Under the pieces are notes generated by a model. It ran no database searches. It was not told the origin of the DNA and saw nothing but the letters and a program-made list of their open reading frames with translations. A stretch of 64,000 bases of DNA from Gemmatimonadota bacterium (GTDB lineage: Bacteria; Gemmatimonadota; Gemmatimonadetes; Gemmatimonadales; GWC2-71-9). Where the stretch lies: NCBI GenBank assembly GCA_003222085.1, contig QHUK01000001.1, positions 124,001-188,000 on the forward strand, given 5' to 3'. Each line of letters starts with the position of its first letter. The stretch's first letter is position 1. Of this stretch, positions 14,404 to 23,179 are shown piece by piece. The position numbers were made by a program, and so were the translations under genes.

Positions 14404-15499
14404 GGGAGTGTCGTCTCACTGCGGCCACCAGCCGCTCCGCCGCCGTGGTGGGATCGGCTTGCGCGTACAGGCTCCCGCCGATCAGGAAGATCGTGTCCGC
14501 GCCATACCGGTCGATCCAGTGCGGCACACGCGCCGCGTCGATTCCCCCCGCCGGCACGGGGAAGGAAGGGGACACGGGTCCAAGCGGCCCGCGCAGCCGC
14601 GCGTTGATCGCGGCGCACGTCGCCTCGGAGAACGTAAACCGCCCCCCGGCGTTGGGATAGATCACCCCGTCGCTTCCCGCAACGCGGAACAGATCGCCCA
14701 ACAACACTTCCGGAGAGATGCCGTGGGCCGGCTGGAAAAAAGCACCTGCGAGCGACGGGTGCGACATGATCGCCAGCCCGGTGGCTGCCGCGATCGCGCT
14801 CACGGCGCCGAGTCCCGCAGGGAGCGCGTTGACCACGACGCCGCGGCAGCCGGCGGCCCGCGCGACGCCCGCGCGCTCCAACATCCCGACGGGGCCGCTC
14901 GTGACGTTCGGGAAGTACAGCGCGTTCCCCCCGGTCGCGTCGTTGGCCCGTGCAACGGCCTCCTGGCAGCGCTCGACCCGCTCGCGAAACGGCGCGGTGG
15001 TCTGATCCGCGAGGCTGTGATCGTCCTTGATGAGATCGATCCCCGCTCGGGCGAATCCATAGGCCAGCTGCGCGAGCTGCGGGGCGGTGAGCCCGAGCGG
15101 TTTGAGCGCCGTGCAGAGGAGGGGCCGTCCGCGGGCGCCGGTGAGCTCGCGAAGCCCCGCAATGCCGAGCCGCGGGCCGCGCAGCGCGGCGAGCAGCTCG
15201 TCCGGCCAGTCGAGGCCGGCGATCAGGATCCCCGCCTTGAGCGAGATGTTGCCGAACAGGAGGTTCAGGAGTTGGGGCAGGTCCCCGCACACAGCGCCCG
15301 GGTCGAACGAGATGACGGCGCGGGAGCGCCCCCGGCCGAGCGACTCGACCGACTCGACTCGCCCCGCGACCCGCTCCGCGACCTCCGGGGACACGGCGTC
15401 CTCGGGGAGCTCGAGGGTTTGCTCGAACGCGATGTCGCGCGCCTTTGCGGCGGCGACCCGGCGCGAGCAGGCGAGGTGGTACGTCACGCGCAGACGCAT
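14396..15499 (-). CDS. RuBisCO-like protein (form IV large-chain homologue)
   Basis: From the ATG at 15499 the protein has 367 residues, shorter than true RuBisCO (about 470). It keeps the fold markers FEQTLELPEDAV, LLNLLFGNISLKAG, GLRELTGARGRPLLCTALKP and IDLIKDDHSLADQ. The carbamylated-Lys motif KDDE reads KDDH, so Lys201 and Asp203 (spinach numbering) are kept but Glu204 is His. The loop 6 Lys334 position reads Arg (GGRF), the His294-Arg295 pair reads His-Pro (SHPSL), and Ser379 reads Ala (PAGGID). These changes rule out normal CO2 fixation and point to an enolase, isomerase or transcarboxylase-like reaction. It heads an operon with cupin, aldehyde dehydrogenase and DUF72 genes. An in-frame extension to 15571 is not homologous. 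Confidence 0.88.
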   Translation of the reverse strand: MRLRVTYHLACSRRVAAAKARDIAFEQTLELPEDAVSPEVAERVAGRVESVESLGRGRSRAVISFDPGAVCGDLPQLLNLLFGNISLKAGILIAGLDWPDELLAALRGPRLGIAGLRELTGARGRPLLCTALKPLGLTAPQLAQLAYGFARAGIDLIKDDHSLADQTTAPFRERVERCQEAVARANDATGGNALYFPNVTSGPVGMLERAGVARAAGCRGVVVNALPAGLGAVSAIAAATGLAIMSHPSLAGAFFQPAHGISPEVLLGDLFRVAGSDGVIYPNAGGRFTFSEATCAAINARLRGPLGPVSPSFPVPAGGIDAARVPHWIDRYGADTIFLIGGSLYAQADPTTAAERLVAAVRRHSHG

Positions 15500-15580
15500 G
15501 GTGATCGCGGTCACGCTGGATGTTACTGTCGGAGCGCCGCATCGCGGCCGATTCTGCCACAGCCCGGGCACCGACGGTCC

Positions 15581-15608
15581 TTGGGCGATCCGCCCCCTAT
15601 CCTTATAG
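15581..15608 (+). promoter_or_regulatory. Candidate promoter for the small Trp-rich protein gene
   Basis: TTGGGC and TTATAG are separated by 16 bases, about 95 bases before the ATG at 15704. It is the best sigma-70-like match in the 204-base gap between the divergent RuBisCO-like gene and the small gene. Confidence 0.3.
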
Positions 15609-15703
15609 CACAGGCCGACTTGTCACGCACGTCTTCCGCCAGGCACACGCCTTGCGACTCAGGTGTTTCCGGCCGCACAGGCGCGGCCCCCGAGGAGTGA
15701 CGT

Positions 15704-15898
15704 ATGACACAGTCTTGGCGACCAGACGATTGGGCGGACGACGACGAGGCGTGGCGCGGGGATCTCCACCGCCCCACCGAGTCGTGGCGCGCGGATCCGA
15801 GCGACGATCGCTGGCGCGGCCAAGAGCACCTTGCCGACTGGCCGGAGGCGCAGGCCGGGCCGGAATACTGGATGTACAAGCGCGCGGCCGAAGAGTGA
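15704..15898 (+). CDS. Small acidic Trp-rich protein of unknown function
   Basis: The 64-residue product begins TQSWRPDDWADDDEAWRGD and has six Trp residues and many Asp/Glu; I recognise no family. The gene is well supported: GAGGAG stands 7 bases before the ATG and a perfect 10-bp terminator hairpin follows the stop by 26 bases, so it forms its own transcription unit. The repeated W-(R/P/A)-D pattern suggests a disordered or binding peptide. Role unknown. Confidence 0.65.
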   Translation: MTQSWRPDDWADDDEAWRGDLHRPTESWRADPSDDRWRGQEHLADWPEAQAGPEYWMYKRAAEE

Positions 15899-15924
15899 CC
15901 GCGTAGCCTCGCGAGCTGCCTACC

Positions 15925-15960
15925 GAGGCCCGGCCCCGTCCTAGCGACGAGCCGGGCCTC
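15925..15960 (+). terminator. Intrinsic terminator
   Basis: GAGGCCCGGC (15925-15934) pairs perfectly with GCCGGGCCTC (15951-15960) around a 16-base loop, followed by CTTGCTTCTC. The U-tract is poor, as is usual in GC-rich genomes. It separates the Trp-rich protein gene from the TonB receptor gene. Confidence 0.75.
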
Positions 15961-15975
15961 CTTGCTTCTCCCGCC

Positions 15976-16005
15976 TTGCGAACCGACCCACTCCCGCGGT
16001 ATGGT
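15976..16005 (+). promoter_or_regulatory. Candidate promoter for the TonB-dependent receptor
   Basis: TTGCGA and TATGGT are separated by 18 bases, directly after the upstream terminator and 45 bases before the proposed ATG at 16051. Confidence 0.45.
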
Positions 16006-16050
16006 CAGCGCTCTGCCGCCTCCGACCGCAACGCTGCTCGGGCAATTCGC

Positions 16051-18294
16051 ATGGGGAACGCAGTGACTCTAGGAGCGCTGATGCTTCTCGCACCAGTCGT
16101 CGCGAGTGGCGACACGCTTTCGGGCCGGGTCGTCGACCGCGACGGTCACGCCGTCGCGGGCGCGACAGTGGTCGTGGTCGAGCTGCACCGCGTGGCGCTC
16201 ACCCAGACCGACGGTCGGTTCCGTTTCGCCGACTTGCCGGCGGGGAGCTACACGGTGACCGTCCGCCGCCTCGGGTTCGCGCCCCTCGCGCGACAGGTGG
16301 CGGTGAGCGGGCCGACCACGCTGGATCTCATCCTGGAGCGGACGTCGGTGTGGGTCGAGCCGGTCACGGTGACGGCGACCCGCGCTCCGCTCGACGTCCT
16401 CTCGTCACCACTCCCGACCGAGGCGCTCTCCGAGGACCGGCTGCGCCGCGCGCAGAGCGTGTCGCTCGCCCACGCGCTCGCCGAGCTTCCAGGAATCAAT
16501 GCCCTCACCACCGGACAGCAGATCGGCAAGCCCGTCATCCGCGGGCTCGCCGGGCCGCGCGTGCTGGTGCTCGAGGACGGCAGCCGCCTGGAGGACTACT
16601 CCTGGAGCGACGAGGACGGTCCCTCGGTGGACGCCCGGCTCGCACAGCGCGTGGAGGTGATCCGCGGGCCGGCGAGCGTACTGTACGGCTCCGACGCCCT
16701 GGGCGGCGTAGTGAACGTGATTCCCGAGGAGCTGCCGGACGCGAACGGGGGACCGAGGGCGACCCACACCGGATTCGAGATATCGGGCGCCTCGAACAAC
16801 GCCGAGCTCGAAGGCGCGGCGCGTGTCGAGGGAGCGAGCGGCGGCTGGGGCTGGCGACTCTTCGGGATCGGCCGATTCGCGAGCAGCCTCCACACGCCCG
16901 CGGGCGAACTCGACAACACCGGCTTCAGCGCGCTCTCCGGGGAGGCCGCAGTCGGCACGCGCGGGCCGCGCGGCAGCACGACGCTGCGCTACACACGGTA
17001 CGGCGGCGAGTTCAAGCTGCTCGAAGCCGAGGGGCCGGCGAGCGGGGAGGCGGGAGGGCCCGAGCGCAAACTGTCCGACGACCGTGTGCAGGTCGCGGGT
17101 GACTATCTCCTGGGTGGCGTCCGACTGGAAACGAAGGCCCAATGGCAGCGCCATTCGCTCATCGAGGTCTCGGACACGGGCACGAGCCCGGGCGGCGCGC
17201 CGCTCGAGGGGACCGCGTTCGATCTGCTGCTCAACACGCTCACCGTCGACGTCCTGGCTCATCACGCAGCGGGCTCGCGCGTGCGCGGCACGCTCGGGGC
17301 GTCGGGCTTCTACCAGACCAACGACACGCGGGGCCGGATCCCGCTCGTCCCCGCCGCCCGCGCGGGCGCTGCCGCCGTTTTTGACTTCGAAGAAGTCGGA
17401 CTGGGCCGTGTGAGCGTGCTGGCGGGCGGACGCGTCGACGTGCGGCGGCTCGCGGCCGACGCAAACGCGGCCCTCGGCCGGTCGGACGAAACGCGCGATT
17501 ACACGGCGCTCTCAGGCACCCTGGGCGTCGTCTACCGGCCTGCGGCGGCGGTGGCGCTCACGGCGAACCTGGGCCGCGCCTGGCGGGCGCCGACGTTGTT
17601 CGAGCTGTTCGCCAACGGACCACACCTGGGCGAGGCGCGCTACGAGATCGGAGACCCCGGCCTCAAGCCGGAGGCGGGAACGAACATGGATGTCGGAGTG
17701 CGCTGGCAGGGGGCGCGCGTCCGCGTCGAGCTCGCGGGGTACCGCAACGCGATCGGGCGGTTCATCTACATCACGCCGACGGACTCGTTCGTGACGGTAT
17801 CGACTTCCCCGCCAGCCTCGCTGCGCGTGTATCGCTACCAGCAGGCTGATGCCCGCCTGCTGGGCGGCGAGGCGGCCGTCGAAGTCGAAGTCGCCCCCCC
17901 ACTGACGCTGCGCGCGCGCGGGGACGCCGTCCGCGGCACCAATCGGGCGACCAGCGAGCCGCTGCCGCTCGTACCGCCGGCGCGCGCGGCGCTCGGCGCG
18001 GAGCTGCACCGCGCCGGCGGGAGCCGGCAGGCCGACCGCGCCTACGCGGGCGTCGAGGTCGAAGCTGCCACGCGGCAGACCCGCCTCAACCCCCTCGACA
18101 TCCCCACCGGCGGGTACACGCTGCTCAATCTCTCGGCCGGCTTCGTGCAACCCCTGCTCGGTCGAGCCTGCCACGTCGACCTCGCGGTCCACAACGCGAC
18201 CAATGTGAGCTACCGCAGTTTCCTGAGTCGTTATAAGGAATTCGCACTCAACCCCGGCCGAAACGTGGTGCTGAGAATCTCTCTGGGAGAATAG
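16051..18294 (+). CDS. TonB-dependent outer-membrane receptor
   Basis: The proposed start at 16051 gives 747 residues with a signal peptide (NAVTLGALMLLAPVVASGD). A carboxypeptidase-like regulatory domain follows (GRVVDRDGHAVAGATVVV, residues about 25-105), as is common in Bacteroidota and Gemmatimonadota receptors. The plug domain includes VTVTATRAPL, LAHALAELPGINA, PVIRGLAGPRVLVLEDG and VEVIRGPASVLYGSDALGGVVNV. The rest is a 22-strand barrel ending in LNPGRNVVLRISLGE with the aromatic-free terminal strand. It imports an unknown siderophore, cobalamin or glycan. The serine hydrolase gene starts 7 bases after the stop and is likely cotranscribed. Confidence 0.93.
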   Translation: MGNAVTLGALMLLAPVVASGDTLSGRVVDRDGHAVAGATVVVVELHRVALTQTDGRFRFADLPAGSYTVTVRRLGFAPLARQVAVSGPTTLDLILERTSVWVEPVTVTATRAPLDVLSSPLPTEALSEDRLRRAQSVSLAHALAELPGINALTTGQQIGKPVIRGLAGPRVLVLEDGSRLEDYSWSDEDGPSVDARLAQRVEVIRGPASVLYGSDALGGVVNVIPEELPDANGGPRATHTGFEISGASNNAELEGAARVEGASGGWGWRLFGIGRFASSLHTPAGELDNTGFSALSGEAAVGTRGPRGSTTLRYTRYGGEFKLLEAEGPASGEAGGPERKLSDDRVQVAGDYLLGGVRLETKAQWQRHSLIEVSDTGTSPGGAPLEGTAFDLLLNTLTVDVLAHHAAGSRVRGTLGASGFYQTNDTRGRIPLVPAARAGAAAVFDFEEVGLGRVSVLAGGRVDVRRLAADANAALGRSDETRDYTALSGTLGVVYRPAAAVALTANLGRAWRAPTLFELFANGPHLGEARYEIGDPGLKPEAGTNMDVGVRWQGARVRVELAGYRNAIGRFIYITPTDSFVTVSTSPPASLRVYRYQQADARLLGGEAAVEVEVAPPLTLRARGDAVRGTNRATSEPLPLVPPARAALGAELHRAGGSRQADRAYAGVEVEAATRQTRLNPLDIPTGGYTLLNLSAGFVQPLLGRACHVDLAVHNATNVSYRSFLSRYKEFALNPGRNVVLRISLGE

Positions 18295-18301
18295 GGTCGC
18301 C

Positions 18302-19864
18302 GTGAGAATCACCGTCGCCGCCGCTCTGGCGCTGGCCACCGCTGCGCCGGCCCTTCCCGCCCAGGTTTTCCGTCAGAAGGACTTCGACGCCTACGTCGCC
18401 CGAGGACTCCAGGTGCTGCGGACTCCGGGCGCGAGCATCGCCGTCGTGAGGAACGGCCGGATGCTGTTCGCCAAGGGCTACGGCGTGCGCACGATAGGCG
18501 ACACGGCCCGGGTGGACGCGCACACGCTCTTCCAAATCGCGTCGAACACCAAAGCGTTCACCACCGCCGCGCTCGCGATCCTGGTCGACGAGGGGAAGCT
18601 CGCCTGGGACGATCCGGTGACGAAATTCCTGCCAGGGTTTCAGCTGTACGACCCATACGTGACGCGTGAGCTCACGGTGCGTGATCTCGTCACGCACAAG
18701 AGCGGCCTGGGGCTGGGCGCCGGTGACCTCCTGTGGTTCCACTCGAGCTACAACCGCGCTGAGATCGCCCACCGGATCCGCTTTGCCAGGCCCGCGTCGA
18801 GCTTCCGCAGCGCCTACGCGTACGACAACGTCCTCTACATCGTCGCGGGCGAGATCTTCCCAGCCGTCGCCGGTCAGAGCTGGGACGACGTCGTGAAGAC
18901 CCGCGTCTTCACGCCGCTCGGCATGTCCGAGTCGGGGACGACGACGGCGTTCTTCACGTCGAGCCGAAACGCCGCCACGCCACACGGGATCGAGGACGGC
19001 AGGCTGCAGGTCGTCCCGCTCGATTCCGTCGACAACATCTCCCCCGCCGGCGGGATCGCGTCCAACGTGACGGATCTCGCCCGGTGGCTCGTCTGCCGGC
19101 TCGACTCGGGCCGCTACTCGGGCGGGGGCGGACGTCTCTTCAGCGAGGCGCAGGCGCGCGAGATGTGGTCGGGCCAGACCATCCTGCCGATTCCGGACCC
19201 GCCACCGCCCCTCGCCGCGCTACGGCCGAACTTTGCCGAATACGGGCTCGGCTGGCGACTGCGGGACTACCTGGGGCGGAAGGTCGTATCCCATACCGGG
19301 GGACTCGCCGGCATGTCGTCGCAGATCACACTCGTGCCGGCCGAGAAGCTCGGCGTGGTGATCCTCACCAACTCGGAGTCCGATCTGATGGCCGCGCTCA
19401 CGTACCGGCTGCTCGACGACCTGCTGGGCGCGCCGCGGCCGCGGGCGGATTGGGTCGCGGCATTCGCTCAGGCCGACCAGATTGCCCGGGCGCGGGCCGA
19501 CTCGACGCTCCAGGCCGGCCGCGCGGGCCGGGATTCGATGTCGCAGCCGTCTCTGCCGCTCGCCAGGTACGCGGGCCCCTACCGCGACGACCTGTACGGC
19601 GACGCCAGCGTGGCGCTCGAGGACGGCCGGCTCGTCCTCCGGTTCAGCCGCTCGCCCGCGTTCGTGGGCGACCTCGAGCACTGGCAGTACGACACGTTCA
19701 TCGCGCGCTGGCGCGCGAAACACCTGGAGGACGCCTACGTGACCTTCGCGCTCACCCCGGACGGGGCCGTCGATCGGTTCCAGATGGCGGCCGTGTCGCC
19801 GCTCGCGGACTTCAGCTTCGACTACCAGGATCTGCTGTTCCGACCGGTCGCGGCGCCGCGTTAG
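18302..19864 (+). CDS. Secreted serine hydrolase, class C beta-lactamase family
   Basis: The 520-residue protein starts at GTG 18302 with a signal peptide (ITVAAALALATAAPALPAQ). The penicillin-binding fold is marked by the SxxK motif SNTK in FQIASNTKAFT, the YxN motif in AYDNVLY and HTGG in VVSHTGGLAGM. A C-terminal lipocalin-like DUF3471-type region (about 410-520) follows. Members act as esterases, D-aminopeptidases or beta-lactamases in the periplasm; the substrate cannot be told. It directly follows the TonB receptor gene, which suggests that it processes a related ligand. Confidence 0.9.
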   Translation: MRITVAAALALATAAPALPAQVFRQKDFDAYVARGLQVLRTPGASIAVVRNGRMLFAKGYGVRTIGDTARVDAHTLFQIASNTKAFTTAALAILVDEGKLAWDDPVTKFLPGFQLYDPYVTRELTVRDLVTHKSGLGLGAGDLLWFHSSYNRAEIAHRIRFARPASSFRSAYAYDNVLYIVAGEIFPAVAGQSWDDVVKTRVFTPLGMSESGTTTAFFTSSRNAATPHGIEDGRLQVVPLDSVDNISPAGGIASNVTDLARWLVCRLDSGRYSGGGGRLFSEAQAREMWSGQTILPIPDPPPPLAALRPNFAEYGLGWRLRDYLGRKVVSHTGGLAGMSSQITLVPAEKLGVVILTNSESDLMAALTYRLLDDLLGAPRPRADWVAAFAQADQIARARADSTLQAGRAGRDSMSQPSLPLARYAGPYRDDLYGDASVALEDGRLVLRFSRSPAFVGDLEHWQYDTFIARWRAKHLEDAYVTFALTPDGAVDRFQMAAVSPLADFSFDYQDLLFRPVAAPR

Positions 19865-19891
19865 GATTCGGGTGGAGCTCAAGGAGGGCGC

Positions 19892-20458
19892 ATGCAAGAC
19901 CTTCTGCACCAACCCTGGCCGTGGTACGTGACCGGTCCCGTCGTGGGCCTCGTCGCGGTTGGTCTGCTCGCGATCGGGCACAAGCCGTTCGGCGTTTCGA
20001 GCAACTTGCGCCATATCTGTGCCGCGTGGTTGCCCGGGAATGTGGCGTACTTCAAGTACGACTGGCGGCGTGACGGATTGTGGAATCTCGTCTTCATTCT
20101 GGGCGTGGTTGCGGGCGGGTTCGTTGGTGGCGTGCTGCTCGCGAACCCGCACCCCGTCGCGATCACGCCCGCAGCCGTCACCTCGCTCGCGAAGCTCGGC
20201 ATCCACGACTTCTCGGGCCTCGTCCCGCGCGAGCTCTTCACTTTGCACATGCTGCTGACACCGCGGGGCTTCGTCATGTTCATCGGCGGGGGGTTCTTGA
20301 TCGGGTTCGGGACCGCGTACGCCGGCGGCTGCACCTCGGGGCACGGGATCACGGGCCTCGCAGACCTGCAGCTTCCATCGCTCCTGACCGTCATCTCGTT
20401 CTTTGCCGCCGGAGCGGCGGCGAGCTTTTTCGTGCTGCCGTTGCTCGTGTCACGATGA
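19892..20458 (+). CDS. YeeE/YedE family membrane protein (TsuA-type sulfur transporter), first half
   Basis: The 188-residue protein has about four or five membrane helices and the family motif YAGGCTSGHGITGL, in which the Cys is central to thiosulfate passage in TsuA. In E. coli both halves are in one chain; here this is one half, and the next gene, overlapping by ATGA, is the other. An LFTLHMLLTPRGFVMFIGGGFLIGFG segment precedes the Cys motif. AGGAGG lies 6 bases before the ATG. It probably moves thiosulfate or a related sulfur compound across the inner membrane. Confidence 0.9.
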   Translation: MQDLLHQPWPWYVTGPVVGLVAVGLLAIGHKPFGVSSNLRHICAAWLPGNVAYFKYDWRRDGLWNLVFILGVVAGGFVGGVLLANPHPVAITPAAVTSLAKLGIHDFSGLVPRELFTLHMLLTPRGFVMFIGGGFLIGFGTAYAGGCTSGHGITGLADLQLPSLLTVISFFAAGAAASFFVLPLLVSR

Positions 20459-20874
20459 CCGCGACGCCAGTTCAGCGGCAGCGCCCGCTCGGCGTGTACC
20501 TCGCGATGGGAGTGCTGTTCGGGATCGTGCTGACCAAGGGAGAGCTGGTCTCCTGGTTTCGCATCGAGGAGGCCCTCCGCTTCAAAGGTCTCTACCTGTA
20601 CGAGGTGTTTGCCTCCGCCCTCGCGGTCGCGGCCCCAGGGTTCGCGCTGCTCAAGCGGCGGGGGATCGCGCTTCCACCGAAAGCGTTCGGCCGCGGCGTG
20701 CGCTATGTTGCGGGCGGGGCGGTGTTCGGGCTCGGCTGGGGCACCGTGGGTGCCTGCCCGGGACCGCTGTTCGCGCTGATCGGGGCCGGTGTCGGTGTAT
20801 TGGCGGCGACGGTCGTCGCCGCCCTGGCAGGAACGTGGACGTACGGTTACCTGCGGCCGCGGCTGCCGCATTGA
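20455..20874 (+). CDS. YeeE/YedE (DUF6691-type) membrane protein, second half
   Basis: The 139-residue protein has four predicted membrane helices and the paired motif GTVGACPGPLFALIGAG, the second Cys-containing pore motif of the family. Its ATG overlaps the TGA of the first half. It presumably pairs with that protein to form the complete sulfur channel. The next gene begins at a TTG overlapping its own TGA (TTGA), so three genes are coupled. Confidence 0.88.
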   Translation: MTATPVQRQRPLGVYLAMGVLFGIVLTKGELVSWFRIEEALRFKGLYLYEVFASALAVAAPGFALLKRRGIALPPKAFGRGVRYVAGGAVFGLGWGTVGACPGPLFALIGAGVGVLAATVVAALAGTWTYGYLRPRLPH

Positions 20875-22106
20875 CCCGCGAGAGACTCGCGGCGGCGGCG
20901 GTCGTGCTGATCGCCGCCGTCCTGCTGCTCGGCTACGAGATCCCTCCCGTCCCCACCTGGTTCTATGTCCTGGCCTGGTACCCCACCCTCGTCATCCTCG
21001 ACGAGGTGGTGGTGGTGCTGGGCGGTGAGTCGCTGCTCGCCCGGCCCCGCGAGCCGGCGACCATGCTGTGGTGGTCCGCCGTGATCTGGCTCGTGTTCGA
21101 GGCGATCAACTTTCGGCTGCGGGACTGGTACTACGTCTTCCTTCCGGCGGGCCGCCTCGAGCGCTGGCTCGGGATCACCGTATCGCTCGCGACGGTGGTC
21201 CCCGCCGTGCTGCTCCCCGAGCGTATACTGGACCGCCTGGGGGTGTGGCGCGACCTGCGCTCCCGCTCCTTCGCTCTCGAGCCGCGGCACTGGAGAATCG
21301 CCGGCTGGGTCGGCTGGGGGCTGTTGGCTGCGGTGCTGGCGTTCCCTCGCTATCTCTACCCGCTCACCTGGGGAGCGGTCTGGCTCATTGCCGAGCCGCT
21401 CTTGTACCGGCGCGACCCCGAGCGCTCGCTGTTCGCCGATATCGCGCGCGGTAGCTGGGGGCGAATCGCACGGCTCATGGCCGCGGGGCTCTTCGCCGGC
21501 GTGCTGTGGGAATCGTTCAATGCCCTGGCGCGGGGCCGCTGGATCTACACCGTGCCGTTCCTGGAGCACTGGAAGATCTTCGAGATGCCGCTGGTCGGGT
21601 TCCTCGGCTTCCCGTTTTTCGCGCTCGAGGTGTGGTCGCTCTATCACCTCCTCGTGCGGCACACCACCCGCCGCACGCTGCTCGCCTCCGCGGCGTTCGT
21701 CGTGCTCGTGCTCAGCGGGATCGATCACTGGACGGTGAGCTCCACGTCGCCGGCCCTGCGCGATCTGCCGGGTGTGACGAACGCGGTGATCTCCCGATTG
21801 CAAGCGGCCGGATTGGAGAATGTGTTCCGTATCGCGCGGAGCCCCGTAGCGGAGCTCGCCTACCGCGCCAACTTGAGCCCGGACGACGCGCGCGCGGCGC
21901 ACGAGGCGGCGCGCCTCGTGACCCTCCGCGGCATCGGCACCGCGCACGCCGCCGCTCTGATCGGCGGTGGGGTGGCGAGCATCGAGGAGCTCGCCCGCTC
22001 CGATCCCGACTCGGTGTGGCGGAGGGTACGCGGAGACCGCGGCGCGCGCCCGACAATTGCGGAAGTGCGGGTGTGGGTGCACGCCGCGGAGGGAGCGGTG
22101 CGGTGA
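20871..22106 (+). CDS. Polytopic membrane protein with C-terminal helix-hairpin-helix domain
   Basis: From the TTG at 20871 the product has 411 residues; longer readings to 20403 overlap real genes. About eight hydrophobic segments fill residues 3-290 (for example LAAAAVVLIAAVLLLGY, MLWWSAVIWLVFEAINF, FEMPLVGFLGFPFFALEVW). The last 80 residues are soluble and look like helix-hairpin-helix units (LSPDDARAAHEAARLVTLRGIGTAHAAALI, then GGGVASIEELARSDPDSVW), as in DUF4332-type domains. I know no name for the fusion. TTGA overlap with the sulfur transporter gene indicates coupled expression and a possible shared role. Confidence 0.75.
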   Translation: MTRERLAAAAVVLIAAVLLLGYEIPPVPTWFYVLAWYPTLVILDEVVVVLGGESLLARPREPATMLWWSAVIWLVFEAINFRLRDWYYVFLPAGRLERWLGITVSLATVVPAVLLPERILDRLGVWRDLRSRSFALEPRHWRIAGWVGWGLLAAVLAFPRYLYPLTWGAVWLIAEPLLYRRDPERSLFADIARGSWGRIARLMAAGLFAGVLWESFNALARGRWIYTVPFLEHWKIFEMPLVGFLGFPFFALEVWSLYHLLVRHTTRRTLLASAAFVVLVLSGIDHWTVSSTSPALRDLPGVTNAVISRLQAAGLENVFRIARSPVAELAYRANLSPDDARAAHEAARLVTLRGIGTAHAAALIGGGVASIEELARSDPDSVWRRVRGDRGARPTIAEVRVWVHAAEGAVR

Positions 22107-22107
22107 A

Positions 22108-23154
22108 TCACCGCTTGGGTCCGCGGCTGAGAGCCGCGGCCTCGCTCGCCGCCGGCCGTGTCGGGCCGGTTCCCGCACCGGTTCGCGTGATCGCCGCGGC
22201 GATCTCGTCGAGGTCCGCCGCCGTGAGGTCGAGCGTCGCCGCGCCGATCCAGCCGTCCACCTGCGCCGCGGTGCGGGCGCCGACGATCGCCCCGGTGACC
22301 CCCGGCCACGCGAGCGTCCAGGCGACCGCCACCGCCGACGCCGTCGTGCCGTGACGGCGCGCGATCGGCTTGAGCGCGTCGCGCAGCGCGACGTTCTTGC
22401 CGAGGGCCGGCTGCTGGAACTGGGGGCTGCGGCGGCGCCAGTCGTCCGGAGCCAGCGCCGCGACGCGCGCGGCTGTAAAGCTGTCCGTCAAGAGACCCGA
22501 TTGCATCGGGCTGTAGACGATGACGCCGGTCTCGTGCTCCGCGCACCAGGGAATCTCCCGCTCCGCGGCGTCGCGGCGGATCAGGGAGAAGGGCGGCTGC
22601 AGCGAATCCACGTGGTGGATCGCCTCGCAGCGCTCCAGCAGCGGGACAGCGAAGTTCGACACCCCGGCGGCCCGCACTTTGCCTTCTTCGACGAGCCGTA
22701 CCATCGCCTGCCAGGAATCCTCCACGGGCGTCCCCGTCTCGTCGGGCCAATGAAACTGATAGAGGTCGATCCGTTCGACGCCGAGCCGGCGGAGCGATGC
22801 GTCGCACTCTTTGCGGATGGAGTCGGGCCGGAGCACGCGCCGTGCCTCCTTCATGGGATCGCGCGCATCCCACGCCAGGCCGCACTTGGTGAACACGAGC
22901 GGCCGCTCGCCGGCGGGCAGCTCCCCCAGCAGCCGTCCAACCACCTCTTCGGAATGCCCGAGTCCGTACACCGCGGCGGTATCGATCCAGTTGATTCCCA
23001 GCTCGAGGGCGCGACGCATCGCGGCGAGCGAGTCGGCATCGTCCTGCGGGCCCCACCCAAACGCCCAGCCGCCGCCGCCGATCGCCCACGCGCCGAAGCC
23101 GACCGTCGTGATGTCGAGTCCGCTCGAGCCGAGGGGACGGGTTGGCAACGTCAT
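22108..23154 (-). CDS. Aldo/keto reductase
   Basis: The 348-residue (beta/alpha)8 enzyme has the complete catalytic tetrad Asp58, Tyr63 (INWIDTAAVYGLGHSEE), Lys90 (VFTKCGL) and His135 (YQFHWPDE), plus VIVYSPMQSGLLT and GAIVGARTAAQ for NADP binding. Members reduce aldehydes and ketones; the substrate here is unknown. It is convergent with the membrane-HhH gene, leaving one base between stops. It may share a transcript with the quinone reductase upstream, whose stop is 25 bases away. Confidence 0.92.
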   Translation of the reverse strand: MTLPTRPLGSSGLDITTVGFGAWAIGGGGWAFGWGPQDDADSLAAMRRALELGINWIDTAAVYGLGHSEEVVGRLLGELPAGERPLVFTKCGLAWDARDPMKEARRVLRPDSIRKECDASLRRLGVERIDLYQFHWPDETGTPVEDSWQAMVRLVEEGKVRAAGVSNFAVPLLERCEAIHHVDSLQPPFSLIRRDAAEREIPWCAEHETGVIVYSPMQSGLLTDSFTAARVAALAPDDWRRRSPQFQQPALGKNVALRDALKPIARRHGTTASAVAVAWTLAWPGVTGAIVGARTAAQVDGWIGAATLDLTAADLDEIAAAITRTGAGTGPTRPAASEAAALSRGPKR

Positions 23155-23179
23155 AGGAACAACTCCCGGTGACTAGAGG

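Noticed and set aside
14396-15499. Genuine CO2-fixing RuBisCO
   Set aside because: Key residues (Glu204, Arg295, Lys334, Ser379) are replaced and no phosphoribulokinase is in the window.
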